This document shows positions 36,167 through 43,912 of a stretch of 64,000 nucleotides of DNA, one piece after another. A program made the translations under genes and the position numbers. The number at the start of each line of letters is the position of its first letter. The first letter of the stretch is position 1. The notes under the pieces are model-generated. The model was not told the origin of the DNA. It made no database searches and worked only from the letters and a program-made list of their open reading frames with translations. Source of the DNA: JAKAVN01 sp963796565 (GTDB taxonomy: Bacteria > Desulfobacterota > Binatia > Binatales > Binataceae); assembly GCA_963796565.1 (NCBI GenBank), contig CAWCMA010000003.1, positions 248,001 to 312,000 on the forward strand. The letters run 5' to 3'.

Positions 36167-37159
36167 CTAGCGGCGGCCCAGCTTGGTGAAAAGCTCGTGC
36201 TCGGCCGTCGCTATCGGCGACGACAACCGCTCGCCCAATAATCGTTGAAAGACCGGCGACCCGGCCGCCTGCTCGGCGGCCCAGCGCCTGGCGAACGTGC
36301 CGTCGCGAATCTCGTCGATCGCCTTGCGCATCAGTGCCTCCGAGTCGGCCCCGATGAATTGCGCGCCGTGCGTGAGCTGTCCGAACTGGCTGGTATGCGA
36401 ATGCAGCTTGAGCTGGTTCCACACCCCCAGCGTCGCCATCGCGCGGCCGATCTCGCCCAGCTCGCCCGAGGCGTAAAGCTCGAGCAGTGCGACCTCCTTG
36501 CTCACGCCGGCTTCGACCAGCAGCTTGAAAGCGCGGTCGAGCAGAAAGAGCATCGCGCCCGCCCAGGTGTGCTCGGAGAACAAGTCGACCAGCGTTTCCT
36601 CCTCGAAGCTCGACTCGACCACCGCGCCGTGGGGCAGGAAGGCGCCGATGCCATGCGTGATCGCTAGTGCGGTCGCGAGCGCGTGGCCGCTTGGGTCCTG
36701 GCTGACTCCCACCAGCACCGGGAAGCCCTCGCCGCGCGCGGGCAGTTCGAGCACACCCTGTCCGATCATGCGCGGCGCGACCAGCACCACGTCGGTCTCG
36801 AGCGGTGGCGCGATGAATTTGTAGGTGATGTTGTAGCCGCTGGCGAAAACCAGGGTTGTACCGCCCGCAAGGTGCGGCGCGATTGTCTGCCGGTAGGTTA
36901 GCGGCGCTATTTCGTCCGGCAGCAGCAGCATCACGACGTGCGCGCGCCCTGCCGCCGCGTCCATCGAGAGCGTCTCGAATCCGTCCTCGCGCGCCTGCTG
37001 CCAGCTCTCGTCTTCCTGGTTGCCGACGATCACCTGATGGCCGGAGCGGCGCAGATTGATCGCCTGCGCACGTCCCTGATTGCCGTAGCCGATAACGGCG
37101 ATCGTCTTGCCGTTGAGCAACGCGGGATCGGCTTCGTCCGCTTCGAAGAATCTCGCCAT
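36167..37159 (-). CDS. KARI-like reductase lacking key catalytic residues
   Basis: Protein of 330 residues from ATG at 37159 (GGGGGAC upstream). The NADP Rossmann fold is clear: AVIGYGNQGRAQAINLRRSG (residues 21-40). The C-terminal knotted domain includes EEETLVDLFSEHTWAGAML, with Asp192 and Glu196 matching the first magnesium pair of ketol-acid reductoisomerase. But the catalytic His of the FSHGFNI motif is replaced (FASGYNI, Ser108), and in LLELYASGE the position of the second metal Glu is Ser. So it is a family member that may not make valine or isoleucine precursors; no other branched-chain genes are nearby. Confidence 0.8.
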   Translation of the reverse strand: MARFFEADEADPALLNGKTIAVIGYGNQGRAQAINLRRSGHQVIVGNQEDESWQQAREDGFETLSMDAAAGRAHVVMLLLPDEIAPLTYRQTIAPHLAGGTTLVFASGYNITYKFIAPPLETDVVLVAPRMIGQGVLELPARGEGFPVLVGVSQDPSGHALATALAITHGIGAFLPHGAVVESSFEEETLVDLFSEHTWAGAMLFLLDRAFKLLVEAGVSKEVALLELYASGELGEIGRAMATLGVWNQLKLHSHTSQFGQLTHGAQFIGADSEALMRKAIDEIRDGTFARRWAAEQAAGSPVFQRLLGERLSSPIATAEHELFTKLGRR

Positions 37160-37212
37160 GGCTATTGTCCCCCAAGCGACTGAGAGGTCCGCGCGGTCAC
37201 GGGGCACCGCGA

Positions 37213-37584
37213 CTACAGGTCGTCGCCGCCACTCCCGCCGTCATCGCCGCCGTCGTCATCCAGGTCGCCGCCGCGCTCGAGTTGATCCACCGCTTCGTCG
37301 AACTCCGGACCGCCCATCTCGTCGCCCATCTCCCTGCCCATCTTTCGAAGCGCGCGCGCGATGCTCTTGGGGTCGTTCTCGTCGACGTCGGAGAAGCCCG
37401 AGGGATCCGACAGCGCGTCCATCCGCGACTCTTCGCTGCGCGGCGTCGCGAAGCGCGACATCAGCCGGCGCATCCGCGCGCTCCCGCAATGCTTGCACAC
37501 CACCTCGACCCGCTCGCTCACGCGCATCGTGAGCACGCTCGAGCGCTTGTGGCATTTTTCACATTGATATTCGTAAATCGGCAT
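37213..37584 (-). CDS. FmdB-type zinc ribbon protein
   Basis: Protein of 123 residues. The first 45 are the FmdB/CxxC_CXXC_SSSS regulator-like ribbon: MPIYEYQCEKCHKRSSVLTM and VVCKHCGSARMRRLMSRF, four Cys for one zinc. The rest is acidic and ends in a run of Asp and Gly. FmdB-type proteins are small and often of unknown role, sometimes near formamide/formate genes. The start ATG at 37584 is set by the family; the frame is open upstream. Divergent from the ECF transporter genes. Confidence 0.85.
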   Translation of the reverse strand: MPIYEYQCEKCHKRSSVLTMRVSERVEVVCKHCGSARMRRLMSRFATPRSEESRMDALSDPSGFSDVDENDPKSIARALRKMGREMGDEMGGPEFDEAVDQLERGGDLDDDGGDDGGSGGDDL

Positions 37585-37755
37585 CTCGGCCAATTCCATC
37601 CGGCAGAGTATGCCTTGATTTTCCGTGCTGCGAGAGGCTGGAGCAAGAGCGTGGGCGATGACGAGCGAGTTACTGCGAAGCTTCCCCCGCCTGCGTCGCC
37701 CCGCTTGATAGCGGATCGGCGGCAGGATACTGCTTGGCGTCGAGATGGCCGCGCG

Positions 37756-38541
37756 ATGAGAGAGCTGGGCGCGATGTGGCGCAACACCCGGATGGTCGTG
37801 TTGTGCGCGATCTCGGCCGCGCTCTATGCCGCCGTGCTGGTGCCGTTCAAGGTCGTGCCGCTCATCCCGGGCGTCACCGAATTGCGTCCGGCTAACGCGA
37901 TTCCGATCGTGTGCTCGTTCCTGTTCGGTCCGGCGGCGGCCTGGGGCTCGGCGATCGGCAATATGATCGGCGACTTCTTCGGCGGCGTCGGTCCCGGTGA
38001 CATATTCGGTTTTTTCGCCAATCTCCTGTACGGCTACATCCCCTACAAGGCGTGGAACGTGATCGCCCAGGGCCAGAGTCCCGTCACGCGCTCGCCCGGC
38101 GCGATCGCCAAATATGTAGCGGCCTGTCTCGCCGCCAGCGTGCTCTGCGCCGATATCGTCGGATGGGGCGACAACCTGCTCGGCTTTCGGCCCTTCAGCA
38201 TCCTGGGCAACATTATCGTGTTCAACAACATGGCCTCCGCCCTGGTGCTCTCGCCGCTCATTCTGATCGCGGTCTACCCGCGGGTGGCGCGCGGGCGGAT
38301 GCTGTATACCGACGTGATGCCCGAGTTCAAGGAGCGCCGATTGAGTGTGCGCGCCGTGGGGCTCGCGATTCTGGTGGTGGGCGAGGCGGGCGCGTGGCTG
38401 ATGGGTAACCTGGTCTCCACCGGCTATTGGGCGCCGTCGTTTCTGTCGGCGGCGATGACTCAATCGCCGTACGACAAGGCGATCGCGATCGTCGTGAGCC
38501 CGTTCATTCTTCTGGCCGTATTGGGCGTGGGGCTGATGTGA
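37756..38541 (+). CDS. ECF transporter substrate-binding S component
   Basis: Protein of 261 residues with about six or seven membrane segments, first MVVLCAISAALYAAVLVPF. The stretch PGVTELRPANAIPIVCSFLF followed by GPAAAWGSAIGNMIGDFF resembles QueT-type S components, but the vitamin or metal carried cannot be decided. No riboswitch is seen upstream. It overlaps the next gene by 4 bases (GTGA in ATGTGA), and the ATPase and EcfT follow, so the full transporter is encoded as one operon. Confidence 0.85.
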   Translation: MRELGAMWRNTRMVVLCAISAALYAAVLVPFKVVPLIPGVTELRPANAIPIVCSFLFGPAAAWGSAIGNMIGDFFGGVGPGDIFGFFANLLYGYIPYKAWNVIAQGQSPVTRSPGAIAKYVAACLAASVLCADIVGWGDNLLGFRPFSILGNIIVFNNMASALVLSPLILIAVYPRVARGRMLYTDVMPEFKERRLSVRAVGLAILVVGEAGAWLMGNLVSTGYWAPSFLSAAMTQSPYDKAIAIVVSPFILLAVLGVGLM

Positions 38542-40313
38542 GGGACGGCAATCCCGCTCCTGGTGCGGCTAGAGCCGCGTCCACCGGCGAGGGCACTGCT
38601 GCCGGCGCCGCGACGCACGCGGTGGCGCTCGAGGACGTGAGCTTCACCTACGCCGACGGCGAGCGTCCTGCGCTCAGCCGCATCGGCTTCGCGGTCGTCG
38701 CGGGCGAGATGGTCGGCGTGATGGGCGCTTCCGGCGCAGGCAAGTCGACGCTCGCCAAGTGCCTCAATCGGATCGTGCCCGAATTCGAAGGGGGCGCCTT
38801 CGCGGGCGTGGTGCGGATCGGCGGCCGTTCGCTGCACGGCGCGCGCGTCTGCGAGGTCGCGCCGCGGGTCGGGATGGTCTTTCAGGATTTCGAGGCGCAA
38901 CTCTTTTCCACCAATGTCGCGCACGAGGTCGCGTTCGCGATGGAACAGGTTGGGATGGAGCGCGAGGAGATGGTGCGCCGCATCCGTCCCGCGCTCGAGG
39001 CGGTCGGCCTGGCCGGCTTCCAGCATCGCGACCCGACCTCGCTTTCCGGCGGCGAAAAGCAGCGCCTCGCGATCGCCTCGGTGCTCGCGCTTCGGCCCGC
39101 GGTGATCGTGCTCGACGAGCCGACTACCGATCTCGACCCCGAAGGCAAGGCCGAGGTCTTCGCGCTGATTCGCAGCCTCCGCGAGCAGGGATTCAGCCTG
39201 ATCGTGATCGAGCATGAGGCCGAGGTGTTGCGCGGCGCCGACCGCCTGGTGCTGTTCCGCGAGGGCGAGATAATCGCCGAAGGCGCGCCACACGATCTGA
39301 TGACGCGGCTCGAGCTGCTCGAGGAATGCGGAGTTCATCCGCCCGACCTCAATCGCGTGCTCGCCAGGTCGGGAATTGCGGCCCATGCAGCGAGCGTCGA
39401 CGAGGCCGAGATGCTGATCCGCCGCGCGCTGCCGCAGCTTGGCGCTTCGACTCATTCCTTGGACGAGGCGTCGTTGGATACTTCAGCGCAAGGCGCGGCA
39501 GTCGACGGTGCCACTCCTCTGGTCGAGGTGCGCGCGCTCAAGTTCAACTATCCGGGCGGGCCGCCGGTGCTCGAATCGATCGATCTGCGTATCGCTCCGG
39601 GCGAGTTCGTCGCGATTATCGGCCAGAACGGCTCGGGCAAAACCACGCTCGCCAAGCACCTGGTGGGCCTGCTGCGTCCTACCGCGGGCGCCGTGATGCT
39701 CAACGGGCGCGACCGCACCACGATGCGCCCGGCCGAGACCGCCGCCGAAGTCGGCTACGTGTTCCAGAACCCCGACCATCAAATCTTCGCCGCGACCGTC
39801 GAGGACGAGGTCGCCTTCGGGCCGCGCAACTTCAACCTCGCGCCCGGCGAGATTCAACGCCGATGCGACGAAGTGCTGCGCGCGGTGGGGTTGCAGGATG
39901 CGCGCGCGCTCGACCCCTTCCTGCTCAGCAAGGGCGAGCGCCAGCGCCTGGCGGTGGCGAGCGTGCTCGCGCTGCGCCCGCGGCTGCTGATCCTTGACGA
40001 GCCGACCACCGGTCTGGACTACCGCGAGCAGCGCCGCATGATGGCGCTGGTGATCGAGCTCAACCGCGACGGAATCGCGATCGTGATGATCACGCACACT
40101 CCGTGGCTGGTCGCCGAGTACGCGCGCCGCGTGGTGCTGATCCGCCACGGGCGCAAACTCTACGACGGCGGCGTGCGCGAATTTTTCGTCCGCGACGAGC
40201 TGCTCGCGTCCTCGTCGTTTCGCGCGCCCGAGGCGACCGAGCTCTCGCGCCGCTTCGGCACGCTCGCGTTGGGACCCGACGAACTCGCCGCCTGGCTTGA
40301 GGGACAGCGCTGA
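38538..40313 (+). CDS. ECF transporter fused double ATPase (EcfA-EcfA)
   Basis: Protein of 591 residues from GTG at 38538, with two ABC ATPase domains in one chain. First: Walker A GASGAGKST, signature LSGGEKQRLAIASVL, Walker B VIVLDEPTTDLDP. Second: Walker A GQNGSGKTT, signature LLSKGERQRLAVASVL (Lys replaces the first Gly of the usual LSGGE/Q), Walker B LLILDEPTTGLD. In ECF systems these are often two genes (ecfA1/ecfA2); here they are fused. Between them is a linker rich in Ser/Ala. It powers uptake by the S component. Coupled to the genes on both sides. Confidence 0.93.
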   Translation: MRDGNPAPGAARAASTGEGTAAGAATHAVALEDVSFTYADGERPALSRIGFAVVAGEMVGVMGASGAGKSTLAKCLNRIVPEFEGGAFAGVVRIGGRSLHGARVCEVAPRVGMVFQDFEAQLFSTNVAHEVAFAMEQVGMEREEMVRRIRPALEAVGLAGFQHRDPTSLSGGEKQRLAIASVLALRPAVIVLDEPTTDLDPEGKAEVFALIRSLREQGFSLIVIEHEAEVLRGADRLVLFREGEIIAEGAPHDLMTRLELLEECGVHPPDLNRVLARSGIAAHAASVDEAEMLIRRALPQLGASTHSLDEASLDTSAQGAAVDGATPLVEVRALKFNYPGGPPVLESIDLRIAPGEFVAIIGQNGSGKTTLAKHLVGLLRPTAGAVMLNGRDRTTMRPAETAAEVGYVFQNPDHQIFAATVEDEVAFGPRNFNLAPGEIQRRCDEVLRAVGLQDARALDPFLLSKGERQRLAVASVLALRPRLLILDEPTTGLDYREQRRMMALVIELNRDGIAIVMITHTPWLVAEYARRVVLIRHGRKLYDGGVREFFVRDELLASSSFRAPEATELSRRFGTLALGPDELAAWLEGQR

Positions 40314-41098
40314 TGCCCATTTTTCTCTATATCGAGCGCGCCACCTTCATCCATCGGCTGCATCCCACGGTCAAGGTCTTTGCGCTGTTCGTGATGTTCT
40401 GGTCGGTCTACTGGGTCGACCATCCGCTGGCCCTGCTGCCGCTAGGCGTGGTGATGCTCGCGCTCGCGCAATTTACCGGCTCGTGGCCGAACTTTTATCG
40501 CCTGCGGTGGCTTTTCATCCTGGTCATCCTGTCCACCACGCTCGCCTGGATGGTTTTCTATCGCAAGGGGCCCGCGCTGATAAATCTGCCACTTATCCAT
40601 CTGAGCCGCGCCTCGCTAGTGTTCGGCCTGGGACGCGGTCTGAAACTGGCCGAGCTGCTGGCGACCTCGGTGCTGTTTCTTTCGACCACCAAGGTCGAGG
40701 AATTTACCGCCGGCCTCGCGCGGCTGGGCGTGCCTTATCGCGTCGGCTTCGCGATTACGCTCGCGTTCCGCCTGGTGCCGCTGTTTATCGATTCCGCGCT
40801 CACCGTGGTGCAGGCGCAGAACCTACGCGGCTACGATTTCAATCGCGGCGGCCCGCTGGAGCGCGTCAAACGCTACGTGCCGGTGCTGATCCCAGTCTTC
40901 ATGGGAGCGCTGCGCAAAGCCAACTCGATGGCGATGGCGCTGGAAGCGCGTGGCTTCGGGATGAGCCGTCAGCCGACCAGTTTCATCGCCTATCCGGTCG
41001 AAGCGAGCGACATCGCGGCGACCGTGGTGCTGTTCGCGCTGGGCGCGGTGTACTTTACGATTTACTACACCGGCTACGGCGCGATTTCGATAAAGTAA
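40313..41098 (+). CDS. ecfT: ECF transporter transmembrane component EcfT
   Basis: Protein of 261 residues with five or six membrane segments. The start overlaps the last base of the ATPase stop. EcfT marks: FIHRLHPTVKVFALFVMFWS near the N-terminus and the coupling helices with LEALGF-like motifs, here QAQNLRGYDF and MALEARGFGM, which dock onto the ATPases. It forms the energy-coupling module with the fused ATPase. Family assignment secure; partner S component upstream. Confidence 0.93.
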   Translation: MPIFLYIERATFIHRLHPTVKVFALFVMFWSVYWVDHPLALLPLGVVMLALAQFTGSWPNFYRLRWLFILVILSTTLAWMVFYRKGPALINLPLIHLSRASLVFGLGRGLKLAELLATSVLFLSTTKVEEFTAGLARLGVPYRVGFAITLAFRLVPLFIDSALTVVQAQNLRGYDFNRGGPLERVKRYVPVLIPVFMGALRKANSMAMALEARGFGMSRQPTSFIAYPVEASDIAATVVLFALGAVYFTIYYTGYGAISIK

Positions 41099-41110
41099 CT
41101 TTCGGTATAT

Positions 41111-41563
41111 CTAGCGCTGCACGAATTCGGCGAGCGCGGCGGCGAGATTGTGACTCACTTCGGCCCCGCCGCCGAGCTTGATAAGCGCATAGCGCTCATC
41201 GGCGTCGAGCCGTTCCCACGCTTTCTGGTCGAGCGCGACACCGGCCGTGCGGGCCCGCTCGGCGATCTCCGCGGGCAGCTTCGCCGGCGGGTCGGCGACG
41301 GCGCGTTGCGCTTCGCCGAGCGCGCGCGGCTCTTCGCCGCAAACGCGCCGGACCGCTTCGTTGATGAATAGCCTTAGCGCCTCGCGTTCTTCATGGCGCT
41401 CCACCGGCAGATGGCAAATCGCTAGCCGCTCGCCGCGCCCGAGCGCCTTCCACTGCTCCAGCCCGACTTTGACTCCGACCCGGTCGAGCTTGCGCCGCAC
41501 TGACATCGGCACGCACGCGAGCGTCGTGTGCATGCCGTCCTCGAATTTGAACTCGCGCATCAT
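41111..41563 (-). CDS. Nitrate reductase associated protein
   Basis: About 150 residues (MMREFKFEDGMHTTLACVPM). ACVPMSVRRKLDRVGVKVGL and QWKALGRGERLAICHLPVER are the marks of the small family named for its genetic link to nitrate reductases (Nitr_red_assoc). No enzymatic residues are known. Here it sits convergent to ecfT and divergent from a formate dehydrogenase operon, with no nitrate reductase in the window, so its partner may be another molybdoenzyme. Confidence 0.8.
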   Translation of the reverse strand: MMREFKFEDGMHTTLACVPMSVRRKLDRVGVKVGLEQWKALGRGERLAICHLPVERHEEREALRLFINEAVRRVCGEEPRALGEAQRAVADPPAKLPAEIAERARTAGVALDQKAWERLDADERYALIKLGGGAEVSHNLAAALAEFVQR

Positions 41564-41727
41564 GGCTGTTGTTCTCCGCCGTTCAGCTTGAGCATTATCA
41601 TAGCAATCGCATGGCAATCGCATAGCGACCGCATCCTCAACCTCGGGAGCCTCTCCCCATATGATAAACGTACTCTTGACGAAAGCGTCGCCGCTGGCGG
41701 AACCTTAACGCGGACGGCTCAAAATTG

Positions 41728-42216
41728 ATGATGGACCAGAATCAAAACGGCTTCGACGCGGCCGCCGTGGAAGCGATCGCGGCGCGGCTCAAAGATCGGC
41801 CGGGCGCGCTTATGCTCATCCTGCACGAGGTCCAGGACCGTTTCGGCTATGTGCCGCGCGAGAGCGTGCCGACAATTGCCCTTGCGCTCAATCTCTCGCG
41901 CGCCGAGGTCCACGGAGTCGTCACCTTTTATCACGATTTTCGCCATCAGCCGCCCGGCCGCAATGTGATTCGGCTGTGCCGGGCCGAGTCGTGCCAGGCG
42001 ATGGGTGCGGTCGCGCTGGCCGAGCATGTGCGCGGACGGTTGGGCGTCGGGTTCGGCGAAACGACACGCGACGGCGACTTCACTTTGGAGGCCGTGTACT
42101 GCCTGGGTAACTGCGGATGCTCGCCGGCGATGGTGCTCAACGACGAGCTTTACGGGCGCGTGAGTCCGGCGCGTTTCGACGAATTGCTGGCGGAGCGTAA
42201 GGAGCACCGTCGATGA
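41728..42216 (+). CDS. fdsG: NAD-dependent formate dehydrogenase gamma subunit (NuoE-like)
   Basis: Protein of 162 residues. It is a thioredoxin-like 2Fe-2S subunit as in NuoE/HoxE: LHEVQDRFGYVPRESVPTIA, GVVTFYHDF, then Cys pairs in LCRAESCQAMGA and VYCLGNCGCSPA for the cluster. Stop overlaps the next start (ATGA). It passes electrons within the soluble FDH. First gene of fdsG-fdsB-fdsA-fdsD-fdhD. Confidence 0.93.
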   Translation: MMDQNQNGFDAAAVEAIAARLKDRPGALMLILHEVQDRFGYVPRESVPTIALALNLSRAEVHGVVTFYHDFRHQPPGRNVIRLCRAESCQAMGAVALAEHVRGRLGVGFGETTRDGDFTLEAVYCLGNCGCSPAMVLNDELYGRVSPARFDELLAERKEHRR

Positions 42217-43790
42217 GCGCGACGGTCTACGTTCCGCGCGACTCGTCGGCGCTCTCGCTGGGCGCAGGCAAGGTCGCCGGCGCGATCGCAGCCGAGGCGG
42301 GCCGGCGCAATATCGACCTGCGCCTGGTGCGCAATGGATCGCGCGGGATGTTCTGGCTGGAGCCGATGGTCGAGGTCGAAACCGCGCGCGGCCGGGCCGC
42401 TTATGGGCCGGTTACGCTGGCCGACGTCCCGGCGCTCTTCGATTCCGGTTTTCTTTCCGGCGGGACGCATCGCCTGGGTCTCGGCCTTACGGAGGAGATC
42501 GGCTATCTCAAGCGCCAGGAGCGGCTGACCTTCGCGCGGGTGGGAATTGTCGATCCGGTTTCGCTCGAAGACTACGTTGCGCATGGCGGCTATCGCGGCC
42601 TCGCGCGCGCGCTTTCGATACCCGCGGAAAAGATCGTCGAAGAAATCACCGAGTCGGGATTGCGCGGTCGAGGCGGCGCAGGCTTTCCCGCCGGAATCAA
42701 ATGGCGCACAACACAGCAGGCCTCTGCGCGCCAGAAATACGTCGTTTGCAACGCCGACGAGGGCGACTCGGGAACTTTCTCCGACCGCATGATCATGGAG
42801 GGCGATCCGTTCGTGCTGATCGAGGGCATGACGATCGCCGCGGTGTGCGCGGGCGCCACCCAGGGTTACATCTACCTGCGCTCGGAGTATCCGCACGCGT
42901 TGCGGACGCTGAACGAGGCTATCGGTGCGGCTTACCAGCGTGGCTATCTTGGCGAGAAAATCGCCGGCAGTGCGCACACGTTCAATCTCGAAGTGCGAGT
43001 CGGCGCAGGCGCCTACATTTGCGGTGAGGAGACCGCGATGCTCGAGAGCCTCGAGGGCAGGCGCGGGATGGTGCGCTATAAGCCGCCGGTGCCTGCGATC
43101 GCCGGGCTCTTCGGGCAGCCGACGATCGTTAACAACGTCGTTTCGCTCGCCACGGTGCCGGTTATCCTCGAGCGCGGCGCCGCCTTTTACAAGGAATACG
43201 GGATGGGCCGGTCGCGCGGCACCCTGCCGCTTCAACTCGCCGGCAACGTCAAGCATCCGGGCCTGGTCGAGAAAGCGTTCGGCGTCACGCTCCGCGATCT
43301 GGTGGAAGACTACGGCGGCGGCACTTTCAGCGGACGTCCGCTGCGCGCGGTGCAGGTCGGCGGCCCGCTCGGCGCTTATTTTCCCGCAAGCATGCTCGAC
43401 CTGCCGATGGACTATGAGGCGTTCGCCGCCAAGAAGGGCATCGTCGGGCACGGCGGAATCGTGGTCTTCGACGACACGGTCGACCTCGCGCAGCAGGCGC
43501 GCTGGGCGTTCGAGTTCTGCGCTATCGAGTCGTGCGGCAAATGCACGCCGTGTCGAATCGGATCGACGCGCGGGGCCGAGGTACTCGATCGGATTTCGCG
43601 GATTTCGCGAATCTCGCGCACGGGCGACCGCGAGGCCGCGATGGGGCTGCTGCGCGACCTCTGCGATACGATGACCTACGGATCGCTATGCGCGCTGGGC
43701 GGCCTGACGCCGCTGCCGGTGCTGAGCGCGTTGCGTCATTTTCCCGAGGATTTTGGGCTTTCCGGAAGCGACGTGACATGGACAGGCTGA
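42213..43790 (+). CDS. fdsB: NAD-dependent formate dehydrogenase beta subunit (NuoF-like)
   Basis: Protein of 525 residues. An N-terminal thioredoxin-like part precedes the NuoF core: SGLRGRGGAGFPAGIKW (NAD/FMN Gly-rich loop), CNADEGDSGTFSDR, GAGAYICGEETAMLESLEG, and the 4Fe-4S ligands in ESCGKCTPCRIGS followed by a later Cys. It holds FMN and reduces NAD+. ATGA overlap with fdsG. A 43-codon frame and then fdsA follow. Confidence 0.95.
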   Translation: MSATVYVPRDSSALSLGAGKVAGAIAAEAGRRNIDLRLVRNGSRGMFWLEPMVEVETARGRAAYGPVTLADVPALFDSGFLSGGTHRLGLGLTEEIGYLKRQERLTFARVGIVDPVSLEDYVAHGGYRGLARALSIPAEKIVEEITESGLRGRGGAGFPAGIKWRTTQQASARQKYVVCNADEGDSGTFSDRMIMEGDPFVLIEGMTIAAVCAGATQGYIYLRSEYPHALRTLNEAIGAAYQRGYLGEKIAGSAHTFNLEVRVGAGAYICGEETAMLESLEGRRGMVRYKPPVPAIAGLFGQPTIVNNVVSLATVPVILERGAAFYKEYGMGRSRGTLPLQLAGNVKHPGLVEKAFGVTLRDLVEDYGGGTFSGRPLRAVQVGGPLGAYFPASMLDLPMDYEAFAAKKGIVGHGGIVVFDDTVDLAQQARWAFEFCAIESCGKCTPCRIGSTRGAEVLDRISRISRISRTGDREAAMGLLRDLCDTMTYGSLCALGGLTPLPVLSALRHFPEDFGLSGSDVTWTG

Positions 43791-43909
43791 ACGCGCTAAA
43801 CTTAATCAACTGGTTGAAGTCGCCCGGCTCGCCGAAATCGCGCGGGTCGGTATCGCCCGGCGCGCTCGCCGCCTTGGCGCGGAGCGCATTCGCAGCGCGA
43901 GGAGATTGA
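43778..43909 (+). CDS. Possible small ORF between fdsB and fdsA
   Basis: Forty-three codons from an ATG inside the end of fdsB (MDRLNALNLINWLKSPGSPK). It fills the 122-base gap before fdsA and ends 3 bases before it. No family match. It may simply be untranslated spacer; the tight fit to the gap is the only support. Confidence 0.2.
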   Translation: MDRLNALNLINWLKSPGSPKSRGSVSPGALAALARSAFAARGD

Positions 43910-43912
43910 GCC

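Noticed and set aside
37600..37755. Riboswitch ahead of the ECF transporter
   Set aside because: No conserved aptamer pattern recognised in the 170-base divergent gap.
41564..41727. Sigma-54 promoter before the fds operon
   Set aside because: TGGCAATCGCATAGC is too far from the TGGCAC-N5-TTGC consensus.
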